DNA of 12,317 bases, from assembly GCA_026988445.1 (NCBI GenBank), contig JALSLF010000393.1:1-12317 (forward strand). The letters are read 5' to 3'. Made by a program: the position numbers and the translations under genes. The notes under the pieces were generated by a model that had not been told where the DNA came from, ran no database searches, and saw only the letters and a program-made list of their open reading frames with translations. This DNA comes from Bacteroidales bacterium. Lineage in GTDB: Bacteria > Bacteroidota > Bacteroidia > Bacteroidales > NBLH01. Numbering within the stretch: position 1 is the stretch's first letter; every line of letters begins with the position of its first letter. Positions 6,745 to 12,317 of this stretch are shown here, in pieces.

Positions 6745-7084
6745 AAATTATTTTTCCTTTAGTTGTAACTTCTCGAGCAAATGAACTATTTTGTTCAATA
6801 AATTTTTTGTGCATTGGCAAAGTATGCACAATTAAATCAATAGGGATTTTCCTTCTGATTGATTTTATTGCCGCATTTACTTTCATATATATTTGAGTGT
6901 GTTCTTTAAATGTATTGGGTATAAAATCATCGTGTGTAACCACAATCAAATCTATATCGCTATCTTCATTTGGCTTACCATAAGCATAGGAACCAAACAA
7001 AATAACTTTATATGGTTTTATAGACTTTAATTTATTACCTAACTCTTTTATGTATTCCGAGTAATTCATCCTTAAAAAATTCAT
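6716..7084 (-). CDS. MNT-type minimal nucleotidyltransferase (antitoxin-like)
   Basis: The 122-residue product is a minimal nucleotidyltransferase of the DNA polymerase beta fold. It has the complete active site: LFGSYAYGK (29-37) with the GS motif, the metal-binding pair D43 and D45 in DSDIDL, and the third acidic residue D83 in PIDLIV. The final segment SFAREVTTKGKIIYE is typical of MNT proteins paired with HEPN. In characterised pairs the enzyme transfers AMP from ATP to the HEPN partner and silences it; that this one does so is inference. A second in-frame ATG at 7069 is a possible start. The gene begins 70 bases after the T9SS protein's stop, has a -7 box with a palindrome in that gap, and overlaps the HEPN gene by 29 bases. 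Confidence 0.92.
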   Translation of the reverse strand: MNFLRMNYSEYIKELGNKLKSIKPYKVILFGSYAYGKPNEDSDIDLIVVTHDDFIPNTFKEHTQIYMKVNAAIKSIRRKIPIDLIVHTLPMHKKFIEQNSSFAREVTTKGKIIYEANNKAMA

Positions 7085-7124
7085 TAGCTCTAATATACTA
7101 AAAAAAGTATATCTTTCAAAATTG

Positions 7125-7136
7125 ATACAAATGTAT
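7125..7136 (-). promoter_or_regulatory. MNT-HEPN promoter -7 box within a palindrome
   Basis: On the minus strand TACATTTG (7135-7128) is a perfect TAnnTTTG box about 44 bases before the MNT ATG. It sits inside the inverted repeat ATACA-AA-TGTAT (7125-7136), with 5-bp arms and a 2-base centre. A repressor bound there would cover the promoter, as in autoregulated toxin-antitoxin operons. No -33 match was found 18-21 bases upstream, so the promoter is weak or activator-dependent, if real. Confidence 0.4.
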
Positions 7137-7154
7137 TACAATTTAAAGAATTAC

Positions 7155-9044
7155 TTATTTTATGATTTTAAAAGTTTTATTGAATTTTCCTGTATCATCA
7201 AAAATCTTTAAAAAATAAATACCTGACTGATAGCCTGAAAAATCAATACTTGATTGTTTATTTATTTTATTTTGATATAAAATATTGCCTTGGGTATTGA
7301 TTATGTAAAGGTAGAATTGTCCGGCAGGAAGTTCTGAATTAATTTGAATATTTAAAACATCACTTACCGGATTTGGATAAATTTTAGCATCAATATTCAT
7401 GGAAAGCAGCGGCTTTGGTAATAAGGCAGTAACTATGGATTTCCCAAAGACCGGACGTATCATCAATGAACCTTCATATTTTGATTTTATCCATGAGCCG
7501 GTAATATTATAAAATATTTTATTATTCGATACCGTATTCAAATCCATACCAATATTAAGTAAATCTTCGGTGGTTTGTATCCAACCAACATAAAATTTGC
7601 CTTGCAAAATAAGTGTTGTATCTATGGTATAAGTTTGAAATTTGTTAAGCTCATTGTCATATTTCGGCAAAGCACCTTCTTTTTGATATAGTATTTCTCC
7701 GGGTTGTCCTGTACCGTCATCTTTCCAAACCGTTAAATAAAAATATTTTTTACTTGCATCGTTATAGCTGCGGTTAAAATACATCTGAACCGACTGCAAA
7801 GTATCTTTTTTTAAAGCATTAAATTGATAAGCCAGTTTCGCATATTTTGTACCTTCACCGATAAGTCCGTAACCAACTTCGGCGCTGCCGTCATCATAGG
7901 CATAATAATTGTAAAACTTTTGCAGATAATGTATTTCGTTATTCATTAAGGGGTCAAAATCATCGGTTTTAATTTTTGCGGTGATGGTAAAACTTGCTGT
8001 ATCGGTAGAATTTGTAGTAAACGGATAATTAAAAGGGGCGCGGTAATTTACCAGCAATCCGGGAGTCATATCCGAAGAGCCACCAACCAATGTGTCATTA
8101 ACTTGATTTCCACTGTTGTCTTTAAAAATAAAATCAAGACGTTCTATTAAACGGTTTACATTATCATTGTTTCGATAAACCACTTCGATATTTGTTTTGA
8201 GCAAAGCAGAAGGGTTTGTTAAAAAATGTTTCCAAGGCATGGCAGAATAATCTAACAAAAAGGAATGCATTGGGCTGACAAAAGCAATATCGTGCCTGAC
8301 TAAATCAGTGGCATTACGGTTTTTATCAAGGTAAACATAATCAATATGCCAATGATCTACATTACCCACTTTACTGGGAATGCTTGCAGAGGATAAACTT
8401 GCCAGATTTCTGAATCGGAAACGAAAGCCTTTTTTCAAATATTTACTACTGTTTATTTGTATGATTACTTGTTGAAAATCTTGATTTAAGGAGCCTGCTC
8501 TACTCCACACCTTATTCCAAACCGAATCCTGAACATCATAAAATTCTAAAAAAAGCGAATCTTTTTCTTCGGGACTATCGCCCAAACCTTGCGGTTGATA
8601 ATAAAAACTAAGATAAATACTTTGGTTGCCGGGATAATCTAAGTTAATGGGTTTTGATGTTAAATAATCGGCAGTAAATGAGATATCATAGCCCGATGAA
8701 GGATAAAAATCACCTTTTTCATCAATGGCATCTAATGTAGCCACTCCGATACTTGGCGGTAAATCCGGATAAGTATTGTTCACAAAAGCAAAATTATCTG
8801 CCCAAAGGCTTGCATCAGGATATAGATAGCTTGTTGAAAAATCATCTAAAAAAGGCAATTCCAGCGTATCGGAGCTTTTTAGATTTTTTAATTCCTTATG
8901 CTTTTTTTGATAGGCTTTTAATACCGGATTTCCCTGTAAAGGAATAAGAATTTCCTGTGCATTTATATTCAAAGAATATAAAAACAAAAGGAAAAAACCG
9001 TATAAAAATCTTTTATTCAAATTGTATTTTTTAAAAATTAGCAT
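7155..9044 (-). CDS. T9SS-exported protein with type A sorting domain
   Basis: A 629-residue secreted protein. The N-terminus is a Sec signal peptide (basic start, hydrophobic about 13-27, cleavage near NINAQE at 30). The last 80 residues (550-629) form a type A C-terminal sorting domain of the type IX secretion system: IYPNPVSDVLNI at its start, then GIYFLKI and TFKIIK at the end; this domain is normally cleaved and the protein anchored to the cell surface or released. The large middle is beta-rich. Its N-terminal module (LPFLDDFSTSYLYPDASLWAD and IGVATLDAIDEKG, about 62-115) recalls conserved Bacteroidota surface proteins of unknown role, and a jelly-roll-like segment follows. No catalytic motif was recognised. 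Its ATG overlaps the PASTA gene's end by 14 bases, so it is translated from the same message. A surface or wall-associated role is inference from context. Confidence 0.9.
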   Translation of the reverse strand: MLIFKKYNLNKRFLYGFFLLFLYSLNINAQEILIPLQGNPVLKAYQKKHKELKNLKSSDTLELPFLDDFSTSYLYPDASLWADNFAFVNNTYPDLPPSIGVATLDAIDEKGDFYPSSGYDISFTADYLTSKPINLDYPGNQSIYLSFYYQPQGLGDSPEEKDSLFLEFYDVQDSVWNKVWSRAGSLNQDFQQVIIQINSSKYLKKGFRFRFRNLASLSSASIPSKVGNVDHWHIDYVYLDKNRNATDLVRHDIAFVSPMHSFLLDYSAMPWKHFLTNPSALLKTNIEVVYRNNDNVNRLIERLDFIFKDNSGNQVNDTLVGGSSDMTPGLLVNYRAPFNYPFTTNSTDTASFTITAKIKTDDFDPLMNNEIHYLQKFYNYYAYDDGSAEVGYGLIGEGTKYAKLAYQFNALKKDTLQSVQMYFNRSYNDASKKYFYLTVWKDDGTGQPGEILYQKEGALPKYDNELNKFQTYTIDTTLILQGKFYVGWIQTTEDLLNIGMDLNTVSNNKIFYNITGSWIKSKYEGSLMIRPVFGKSIVTALLPKPLLSMNIDAKIYPNPVSDVLNIQINSELPAGQFYLYIINTQGNILYQNKINKQSSIDFSGYQSGIYFLKIFDDTGKFNKTFKIIK

Positions 9045-9873
9045 CTACTTTATTCATATCCAAAGTCATCCATAAATCAACCGGCGAGCCGATTGTTAAA
9101 CGCGAATCTTTTTGCGGGCTTTGTTTCCAAACTTTAGCTTCTAAACTATCGGTAGCGGTAATTACGCTTTCATCATAGATTAAAATACCCAAGCTTAAGG
9201 AATTTTCCAGACACTTTTGCTTTGCCTCTTCTCTGTTTAATCCTATAAAATCAGGAACTAAAGTAGCTTTATCCGATTGCCCAAGCCCTAATACCAAATC
9301 AATGGCTGAACCGGCTTCAATTAAAGTACCCGGCGCAATAGGTTTGCCTTTGTACATTTGTTCCAATACATTATTGGTAGCAATATCGGGTATATATTTA
9401 AGCTTCCCTAATTTTAAACCGTAGGTTTCCATATCGGCTTTTGCCTGAATAAGCGAAACTCCTGTAAAATCAGGCATTAAAATACGCTTAGGTTCATAGG
9501 TTTTGGTGGTTAGCAAAATAGTGCGTCCTTCTTTAACCTTAAAATCAGGTGGTGGGGTTTGCGCTATAACCGTTCCTTTTTTTCCGGGTGCATCATAAAC
9601 CGAATCGACTATTTTAAATTCTAAATTTTTATCTTCGGCTATTTTTTTTACCTGCTCAATGCTCATTCCCGTAAAATCAGGCACCGAAAGACTTTCGCCG
9701 TGATGTGTAATTAAATCGAGCCAATAAAATGTTGCCGTAAAAATAAAAATCACTACGGCAATAGAAATAGCAAAGTTAATTAAAAACACTTTTGATTTAA
9801 TTGTCGCTTTAAGACGTTTCCAAAAACTTTGTTTTTCAATACTTTCTTGTTCTTTTAGTTCTTGCTCCTCCAT
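9031..9873 (-). CDS. Membrane-anchored protein with three PASTA domains
   Basis: The 280-residue protein has a charged cytoplasmic N-terminus (1-28), one transmembrane helix (about 29-51) and three extracytoplasmic PASTA domains (about 59-125, 128-197 and 201-271), each opening with VPDF or MPDF followed by [TI]G. PASTA domains bind muropeptides or beta-lactam-like ligands in Ser/Thr kinases (PknB/Stk) and class B PBPs. Here neither a kinase nor a transpeptidase domain is attached, the usual state in Bacteroidota, so it is probably a scaffold or regulator of wall synthesis in the periplasm. It is the first gene of the wall cluster with ddl at the far end, and is divergent from an M23 peptidase. 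A -7 box TATCTTTG lies 34 bases before the ATG. Confidence 0.93.
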   Translation of the reverse strand: MEEQELKEQESIEKQSFWKRLKATIKSKVFLINFAISIAVVIFIFTATFYWLDLITHHGESLSVPDFTGMSIEQVKKIAEDKNLEFKIVDSVYDAPGKKGTVIAQTPPPDFKVKEGRTILLTTKTYEPKRILMPDFTGVSLIQAKADMETYGLKLGKLKYIPDIATNNVLEQMYKGKPIAPGTLIEAGSAIDLVLGLGQSDKATLVPDFIGLNREEAKQKCLENSLSLGILIYDESVITATDSLEAKVWKQSPQKDSRLTIGSPVDLWMTLDMNKVDANF

Positions 9874-9906
9874 TATTTATCCGAATATTTGATTAAAACG
9901 CAAAAG

Positions 9907-9914
9907 CAAAGATA
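9907..9914 (-). promoter_or_regulatory. -7 box of the PASTA-ddl cluster promoter
   Basis: On the minus strand TATCTTTG (9914-9907) matches the Bacteroidota -7 consensus TAnnTTTG perfectly and would start transcription near 9900, about 27 bases before the PASTA ATG. No TTTG-like -33 box is seen at the right distance; an inverted repeat occupies that place instead, which may mean an activator or repressor site. Confidence 0.55.
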
Positions 9915-9921
9915 AAATTAT

Positions 9922-9936
9922 CTGTTAAAATAACAG
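9922..9936. promoter_or_regulatory. Inverted repeat (putative operator) at PASTA promoter
   Basis: CTGTTA (9922-9927) and TAACAG (9931-9936) are perfect 6-bp inverted arms separated by AAA. The repeat lies 7 bases upstream of the PASTA -7 box and extends into its -33 region, a classical place for a dimeric regulator. It has no T run, so it is not a terminator. The regulator is unknown. Confidence 0.4.
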
Positions 9937-10012
9937 GTAGATAAAAAAAGATTTTTTAGAGGGATTATTTTAAGTATTCCATAAAGCCGATTTTAGTCAA
10001 AACAACTACACA

Positions 10013-10043
10013 TCTGAAAGCAAGCCGGCAAACAGTACCTTTG
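10013..10043 (+). promoter_or_regulatory. Orphan strong promoter in the divergent region
   Basis: TCTG (10013-10016), a 19-base spacer and TACCTTTG (10036-10043) fit the Bacteroidota promoter closely, and TACCTTTGC is a very common form of the -7 box. The predicted start is near 10049, about 245 bases before the M23 ATG and with no ORF directly behind it. It drives either a small RNA ending at the hairpin at 10100-10120 or a long, attenuated leader of the peptidase gene. Confidence 0.55.
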
Positions 10044-10048
10044 CCGCA

Positions 10049-10121
10049 AAATTCTTTCACGAGTTTACTTTTTATCTATTTTAAATGGTCTCATAGCCTG
10101 CCCCGTTTATGGGGCTTGTTT
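10049..10121 (+). ncRNA. Candidate small RNA, about 73 nt
   Basis: The interval is bounded by a consensus promoter on the left and a GC-rich hairpin with a T-rich tail on the right, and contains no ORF. Its first 40 bases are U-rich and unstructured, which would suit base-pairing with targets. No known RNA family was recognised. The alternative is an attenuator leader of the downstream M23 gene, which however has its own promoter 120 bases further on. Start and end are inferred. Confidence 0.3.
10100..10120 (+). terminator. GC-rich hairpin with T-rich tail
   Basis: GCCCC (10100-10104) and GGGGC (10111-10115) pair perfectly around the loop GTTTAT, followed by TTGTT and another T. The stem is short but all G-C, strikingly GC-rich in this AT-rich spacer. 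TCAT (10091-10094) and ATGA (10123-10126) could pair outside it. It reads as a terminator or attenuator on the plus strand; the minus strand has no T tail. Confidence 0.5.
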
Positions 10122-10238
10122 CATGATATAACCGGATGACCATAAAAGAAATGACTTGTTCCAAATACTAAAAAAATACAGAATAAAACATCAGAAAGTA
10201 TTTGAACTGTGATTCTTATACATGTTTTGTACTATAAA

Positions 10239-10268
10239 CTTGATTTTTAGTAAAAAATAATATCTTTG
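10239..10268 (+). promoter_or_regulatory. Promoter of the M23 peptidase gene
   Basis: CTTG (10239-10242), an 18-base spacer and TATCTTTG (10261-10268) give a good Bacteroidota promoter. The start point near 10274 leaves about 20 bases to the ATG at 10294 but only 5 to the upstream TTG at 10279, which supports the ATG as the true start. The -7 box is identical to that of the divergent PASTA gene. Confidence 0.65.
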
Positions 10269-10293
10269 CTAAATATTATTGAAAAAAGCAAGG

Positions 10294-11526
10294 ATGAAAA
10301 AAGATTTGATTTTTAGTGTATTAATTTCTGTTTTACTGTTATCATTTACCGATGCAATGGTCAGACCGAGCAAAATGCAGCTCAAAGAAGCAGAAGTTAT
10401 TGAAAATCGGGAAATAAAGCTACCTGTTAAAGAATACGGCATTCCCATTGATTCATTTAATATTGAAAAAAGCAGGATAAAACCCAATATGAGCTTATCG
10501 GTATTACTGTCGAACTTAAATATTCCTTCAAAAGAAGTCCATAATATTATCCAAAAAGCCAAAAATGTTTTCGATTTACGAAAAATCAGAGCCGGAAATT
10601 CTTACCGGGTTTTCAGAAGCAAGGATAGTAGCCAAACGCTTAATTATCTAATATATGAACAAAGCCCAATAGAATACATAGTATTTAAGTTTGCCGACAG
10701 CTTAAGTGTTAAAAAAGAACGCAAAGCTGTAAAAACTACTGTTAAAAGCAGTACAGGTGTTATTGAAAGTTCGCTATGGTTAACTATGGTTGAGAATAAT
10801 ACAAACCCTTTATTGGCAATTGAATTATCCGATATTTATGCTTGGACGATTGATTTTTTCGGTATTCAAAAAGGCGATGCTTTTAAAGTTTTTTACAGGG
10901 AAGATTTTGTGGACAGTACATCCTTAGGAATTAAGCAGATTTATGCTGCAAAATTTACACATAACGGACAAAATATTTACGCAATTCCATTTTATCAAGA
11001 CAGTGTTTTAAGTTTTTTTGATGCAGACGGGAAAAGTTTACGAAAAGCCTTTTTAAAAGCACCTTTAAAATACAGAAGGATTGCTTCGGGTTTTTCAAAC
11101 TCACGTTTGCACCCTATTTTAAAAATCCGCCGACCGCATCACGGGGTCGATTATTCAGCCCCAATCGGTACACCGGTTCATGCCATTGGCGATGGTGTGG
11201 TAATAAAAGCCCAATACAGCGGAGGAGCCGGTAATTATGTGAAAATCAAGCACAATAGTGTATATACAACAGGCTATATGCATCTTTCAAAATACGGAAA
11301 AGGTATTAAAGCGGGTAAATTTGTAAAGCAAGGTGATATTATCGGTTATGTAGGAAGTACCGGTTTATCTACCGGTCCGCATTTAGATTTTCGTGTTTGG
11401 AAAAACGGGACTAATATAAACCCTTTAAAGTTGGAAGCTCCCCCTGTTGAGCCTATAAAACCTGAAAATATGGAATTTTTTAATAAAATAAAAGAAATTT
11501 GGGTGGCAAAATTAGATGAGTTATAA
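10294..11526 (+). CDS. M23-family peptidoglycan endopeptidase (MepM/Csd3-like)
   Basis: The 410-residue protein has an N-terminal hydrophobic segment (5-17, anchor or signal peptide), a Csd3/OapA-like N-terminal region with a LysM-like stretch (about 58-110, LSVLLSNLNIPSKEV and RKIRAGNSYRVF), a second beta module (about 155-255), and a C-terminal LytM/M23 domain (about 265-385). M23 domains cleave peptide cross-links in peptidoglycan with one zinc. Visible sites are the ligands H282 and D286 (HHGVD), the catalytic His330 (YMHLS) and His363. The normal HxH becomes H-L-D (H363, D365), so the third zinc ligand is Asp rather than His. Zinc binding by Asp is possible; whether the enzyme is active is open. 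It probably trims cross-links during wall growth, matching the divergent wall cluster. I use the ATG at 10294, not the TTG at 10279, because of the promoter. Confidence 0.9.
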   Translation: MKKDLIFSVLISVLLLSFTDAMVRPSKMQLKEAEVIENREIKLPVKEYGIPIDSFNIEKSRIKPNMSLSVLLSNLNIPSKEVHNIIQKAKNVFDLRKIRAGNSYRVFRSKDSSQTLNYLIYEQSPIEYIVFKFADSLSVKKERKAVKTTVKSSTGVIESSLWLTMVENNTNPLLAIELSDIYAWTIDFFGIQKGDAFKVFYREDFVDSTSLGIKQIYAAKFTHNGQNIYAIPFYQDSVLSFFDADGKSLRKAFLKAPLKYRRIASGFSNSRLHPILKIRRPHHGVDYSAPIGTPVHAIGDGVVIKAQYSGGAGNYVKIKHNSVYTTGYMHLSKYGKGIKAGKFVKQGDIIGYVGSTGLSTGPHLDFRVWKNGTNINPLKLEAPPVEPIKPENMEFFNKIKEIWVAKLDEL

Positions 11527-11540
11527 GCCTTTATAATCAA

Positions 11541-11573
11541 CACCCCCTATCTTCAAATTGAAAACAGGGGGTG
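11541..11573. other. Perfect 8-bp GC-rich hairpin after the M23 gene
   Basis: CACCCCCT (11541-11548) and AGGGGGTG (11566-11573) form a perfect 8-bp stem, with TTCAA and TTGAA able to pair partly in the loop. It begins 14 bases after the stop codon, but neither strand has a T run after it. It could protect the 3' end of the message or act with the next hairpin. Confidence 0.5.
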
Positions 11574-11588
11574 AAGAATATAAACCTT

Positions 11589-11621
11589 GCAACATATCAA
11601 CATTAAGATATGTGCTTTTTT
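11589..11621 (+). terminator. Intrinsic terminator of the M23 gene
   Basis: ACATATC (11592-11598) pairs with GATATGT (11607-11613) around an 8-base loop, and GC (11589-11590) can extend the stem with GC (11614-11615) past a single bulged A. Six T (11616-11621) follow directly on the plus strand. This is the best terminator for the peptidase transcript. Confidence 0.8.
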
Positions 11622-11639
11622 ATCCCTTGTAAACGGGAT
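11622..11639. other. Third small hairpin between convergent genes
   Basis: ATCCC (11622-11626) and GGGAT (11635-11639) form a 5-bp stem with an 8-base loop, 19 bases from the stop codon of the convergent sulfurtransferase gene. On neither strand is it followed by a T run, so a terminator role for the minus-strand gene is only a guess. Confidence 0.3.
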
Positions 11640-11658
11640 TTATGTTCAGGTTTAAAAC

Positions 11659-12317
11659 TTATAAAGATTGACTCCATTCATTCCAAGAGCCATCATAAAC
11701 TTTTACTTTCGGATATTTTAATATTTGTGTTAAAACAAAATACATAGTGCCTGCACGCGCACCTGTTTTGCAATAAACAATAACCTCTTTGTTTGGTGTT
11801 ACACCTGCGTTTTTGAATAAAGCAGCCAATGTAGCTTTATCTTTAAAAGTTTTATTTTCGTTCATTAATTTTTCTTTGGGAATGCTAACCGCTTTCCCGA
11901 TATGACCTTCTGCATAGTCATCTGCTTTGCGTGCATCAACCAAAACAGTTGTTGAACTGTTCATTTTTGATTTTACATAGCTTTTTTTAGCTAAAATACT
12001 GCTATTAACTGCCGGAGTAAAAGTAGCTTTTTTTACAGTGGGTTTAACTTTAGTTAAAGGACCTCTAACCGCCATCCAACCTTTAAGTTGTCCATCCAGA
12101 ATATATACATTTTTTGCACCAAGATAGCTCATTACCCAAAATAATCTTCCGGCATAAGTACCGGTTTTGCAATAAATAACAATTTTTGAATTGCGAGTAA
12201 TCCCCATTTTGCCTAAACCTGCAGCAATAGTATTTGCAGGCTTTAAAAATCCTTTATCATTTTGATAAACCGTCTTCGGGATATTAACAGCATTCTTAAT
12301 ATGAATTTTTGTATAAT
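11659..12317 (-). CDS. Tandem-rhodanese sulfurtransferase, 5' end outside window
   Basis: The reading frame is open through the right edge; 218 codons are visible, and the ATG at 12207 lies inside a rhodanese domain, so it is not the true start. Domain 1 is partial and carries the active loop YCKTGTYAG (Cys codon 12169-12171). Domain 2 is complete, with VDARKADDYAEGHIGKAVSIP, the active loop YCKTGARAG (Cys codon 11770-11772) and the C-terminal DGSWNEW. Rhodaneses carry sulfane sulfur on the loop Cys and pass it to cyanide, thiols or other acceptors. In the classic two-domain enzymes (TST/SseA) only the second domain keeps the Cys; here both do. Localisation cannot be told without the N-terminus. 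It converges on the M23 gene. Confidence 0.88.
   Translation of the reverse strand, partial: YTKIHIKNAVNIPKTVYQNDKGFLKPANTIAAGLGKMGITRNSKIVIYCKTGTYAGRLFWVMSYLGAKNVYILDGQLKGWMAVRGPLTKVKPTVKKATFTPAVNSSILAKKSYVKSKMNSSTTVLVDARKADDYAEGHIGKAVSIPKEKLMNENKTFKDKATLAALFKNAGVTPNKEVIVYCKTGARAGTMYFVLTQILKYPKVKVYDGSWNEWSQSL

Larger units (their letters stand above)
9874..10293. other. 420-base divergent intergenic region with several signals
   Basis: The region separates the PASTA gene from the M23 peptidase gene. From left to right it holds the PASTA -7 box, an inverted repeat, an orphan plus-strand promoter (10013-10043), a GC-rich hairpin with a short T-rich tail (10100-10120) and the peptidase promoter (10239-10268). 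No coding frame of credible length with a start was found in it; the frame after ATG at 10085 stops after three codons. Confidence 0.7.

Noticed and set aside
6342..6762. Plus-strand frames opposite the HEPN gene
   Set aside because: Short, antisense to a recognised HEPN domain, no recognisable domains.
8753..8947. 64-codon plus-strand frame within the T9SS protein gene
   Set aside because: Antisense to the signal-peptide and N-terminal region of a clear secreted protein; no support.
10279..10293. TTG start five codons upstream for the M23 protein
   Set aside because: The predicted transcription start is only about 5 bases before it, and the ATG at 10294 gives a normal signal or anchor sequence.
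10269..10562. 97-codon minus-strand frame over the M23 gene start
   Set aside because: Hydrophobic shadow of the M23 N-terminus that also covers its promoter; no family resemblance.
11346..11543. 65-codon minus-strand frame opposite the M23 catalytic domain
   Set aside because: Antisense to conserved catalytic residues and ends in the hairpin region; shadow.
12205..12207. ATG at 12207 as the start of the sulfurtransferase
   Set aside because: The frame stays open to the window edge and encodes rhodanese-like sequence before it (HIKNAVNIP), so this Met is internal.
1..12317. CRISPR arrays, tRNA, rRNA, insertion sequences, phage genes
   Set aside because: No regular repeat-spacer pattern, no cloverleaf or rRNA-like stretch and no transposase or integrase motif was seen on either strand.

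Overview
The window reads as a chromosomal segment of an AT-rich member of the Bacteroidota. The evidence is a C-terminal type IX secretion (T9SS) sorting domain, a kinase-free membrane PASTA protein next to an RluA-type pseudouridine synthase and ddl, an alginate-export-type outer-membrane barrel, a DUF2721 protein, and several promoters of the Bacteroidota form (TAnnTTTG at -7 with TTTG-like -33 boxes), with little use of Shine-Dalgarno sites. I cannot name a genus.

Layout. Positions 1-306 are non-coding: a T17 tract, short phased repeats and a strong intrinsic terminator. The terminator ends a leftward two-gene operon of exported proteins, an unrecognised Met-rich periplasmic protein (1058-1738) followed by a VWA-domain lipoprotein (307-1053). 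A rightward GNAT acetyltransferase (1858-2349) converges on a leftward DUF2721 membrane protein (2346-2744), with overlapping stop codons. A rightward outer-membrane barrel (2903-4213) follows and converges on ddl.

The core is a leftward array from 9873 to 4220: PASTA protein, T9SS-sorted secreted protein, MNT nucleotidyltransferase, HEPN protein, RluA-family pseudouridine synthase (rluD-like), ddl. Four of the five junctions overlap or nearly abut. From memory of Bacteroidota genomes, PASTA, rluD and ddl commonly neighbour each other, so the HEPN-MNT pair looks like a toxin-antitoxin-type insert. It has a candidate promoter with a palindrome over its -7 box, and its last gene stops one base before the rluD ATG.

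The PASTA gene is divergent from a MepM/Csd3-like M23 peptidase (10294-11526). Both have a TATCTTTG -7 box, so this locus pairs precursor synthesis (Ddl), a PASTA envelope sensor or scaffold, and wall cleavage (M23). The 420-base space between them also holds an extra strong promoter followed by a GC-rich hairpin, a candidate small RNA or attenuated leader. After the peptidase come three hairpins, one a clear intrinsic terminator, and then a leftward tandem-rhodanese sulfurtransferase cut by the right edge of the window.

No rRNA, tRNA, CRISPR array, insertion sequence or complete phage module was seen. The observations most worth a second look are the HEPN-MNT pair inside an essential cell-wall operon, the orphan promoter plus hairpin at 10013-10121, and the His-to-Asp change at the third zinc-ligand position of the M23 peptidase.
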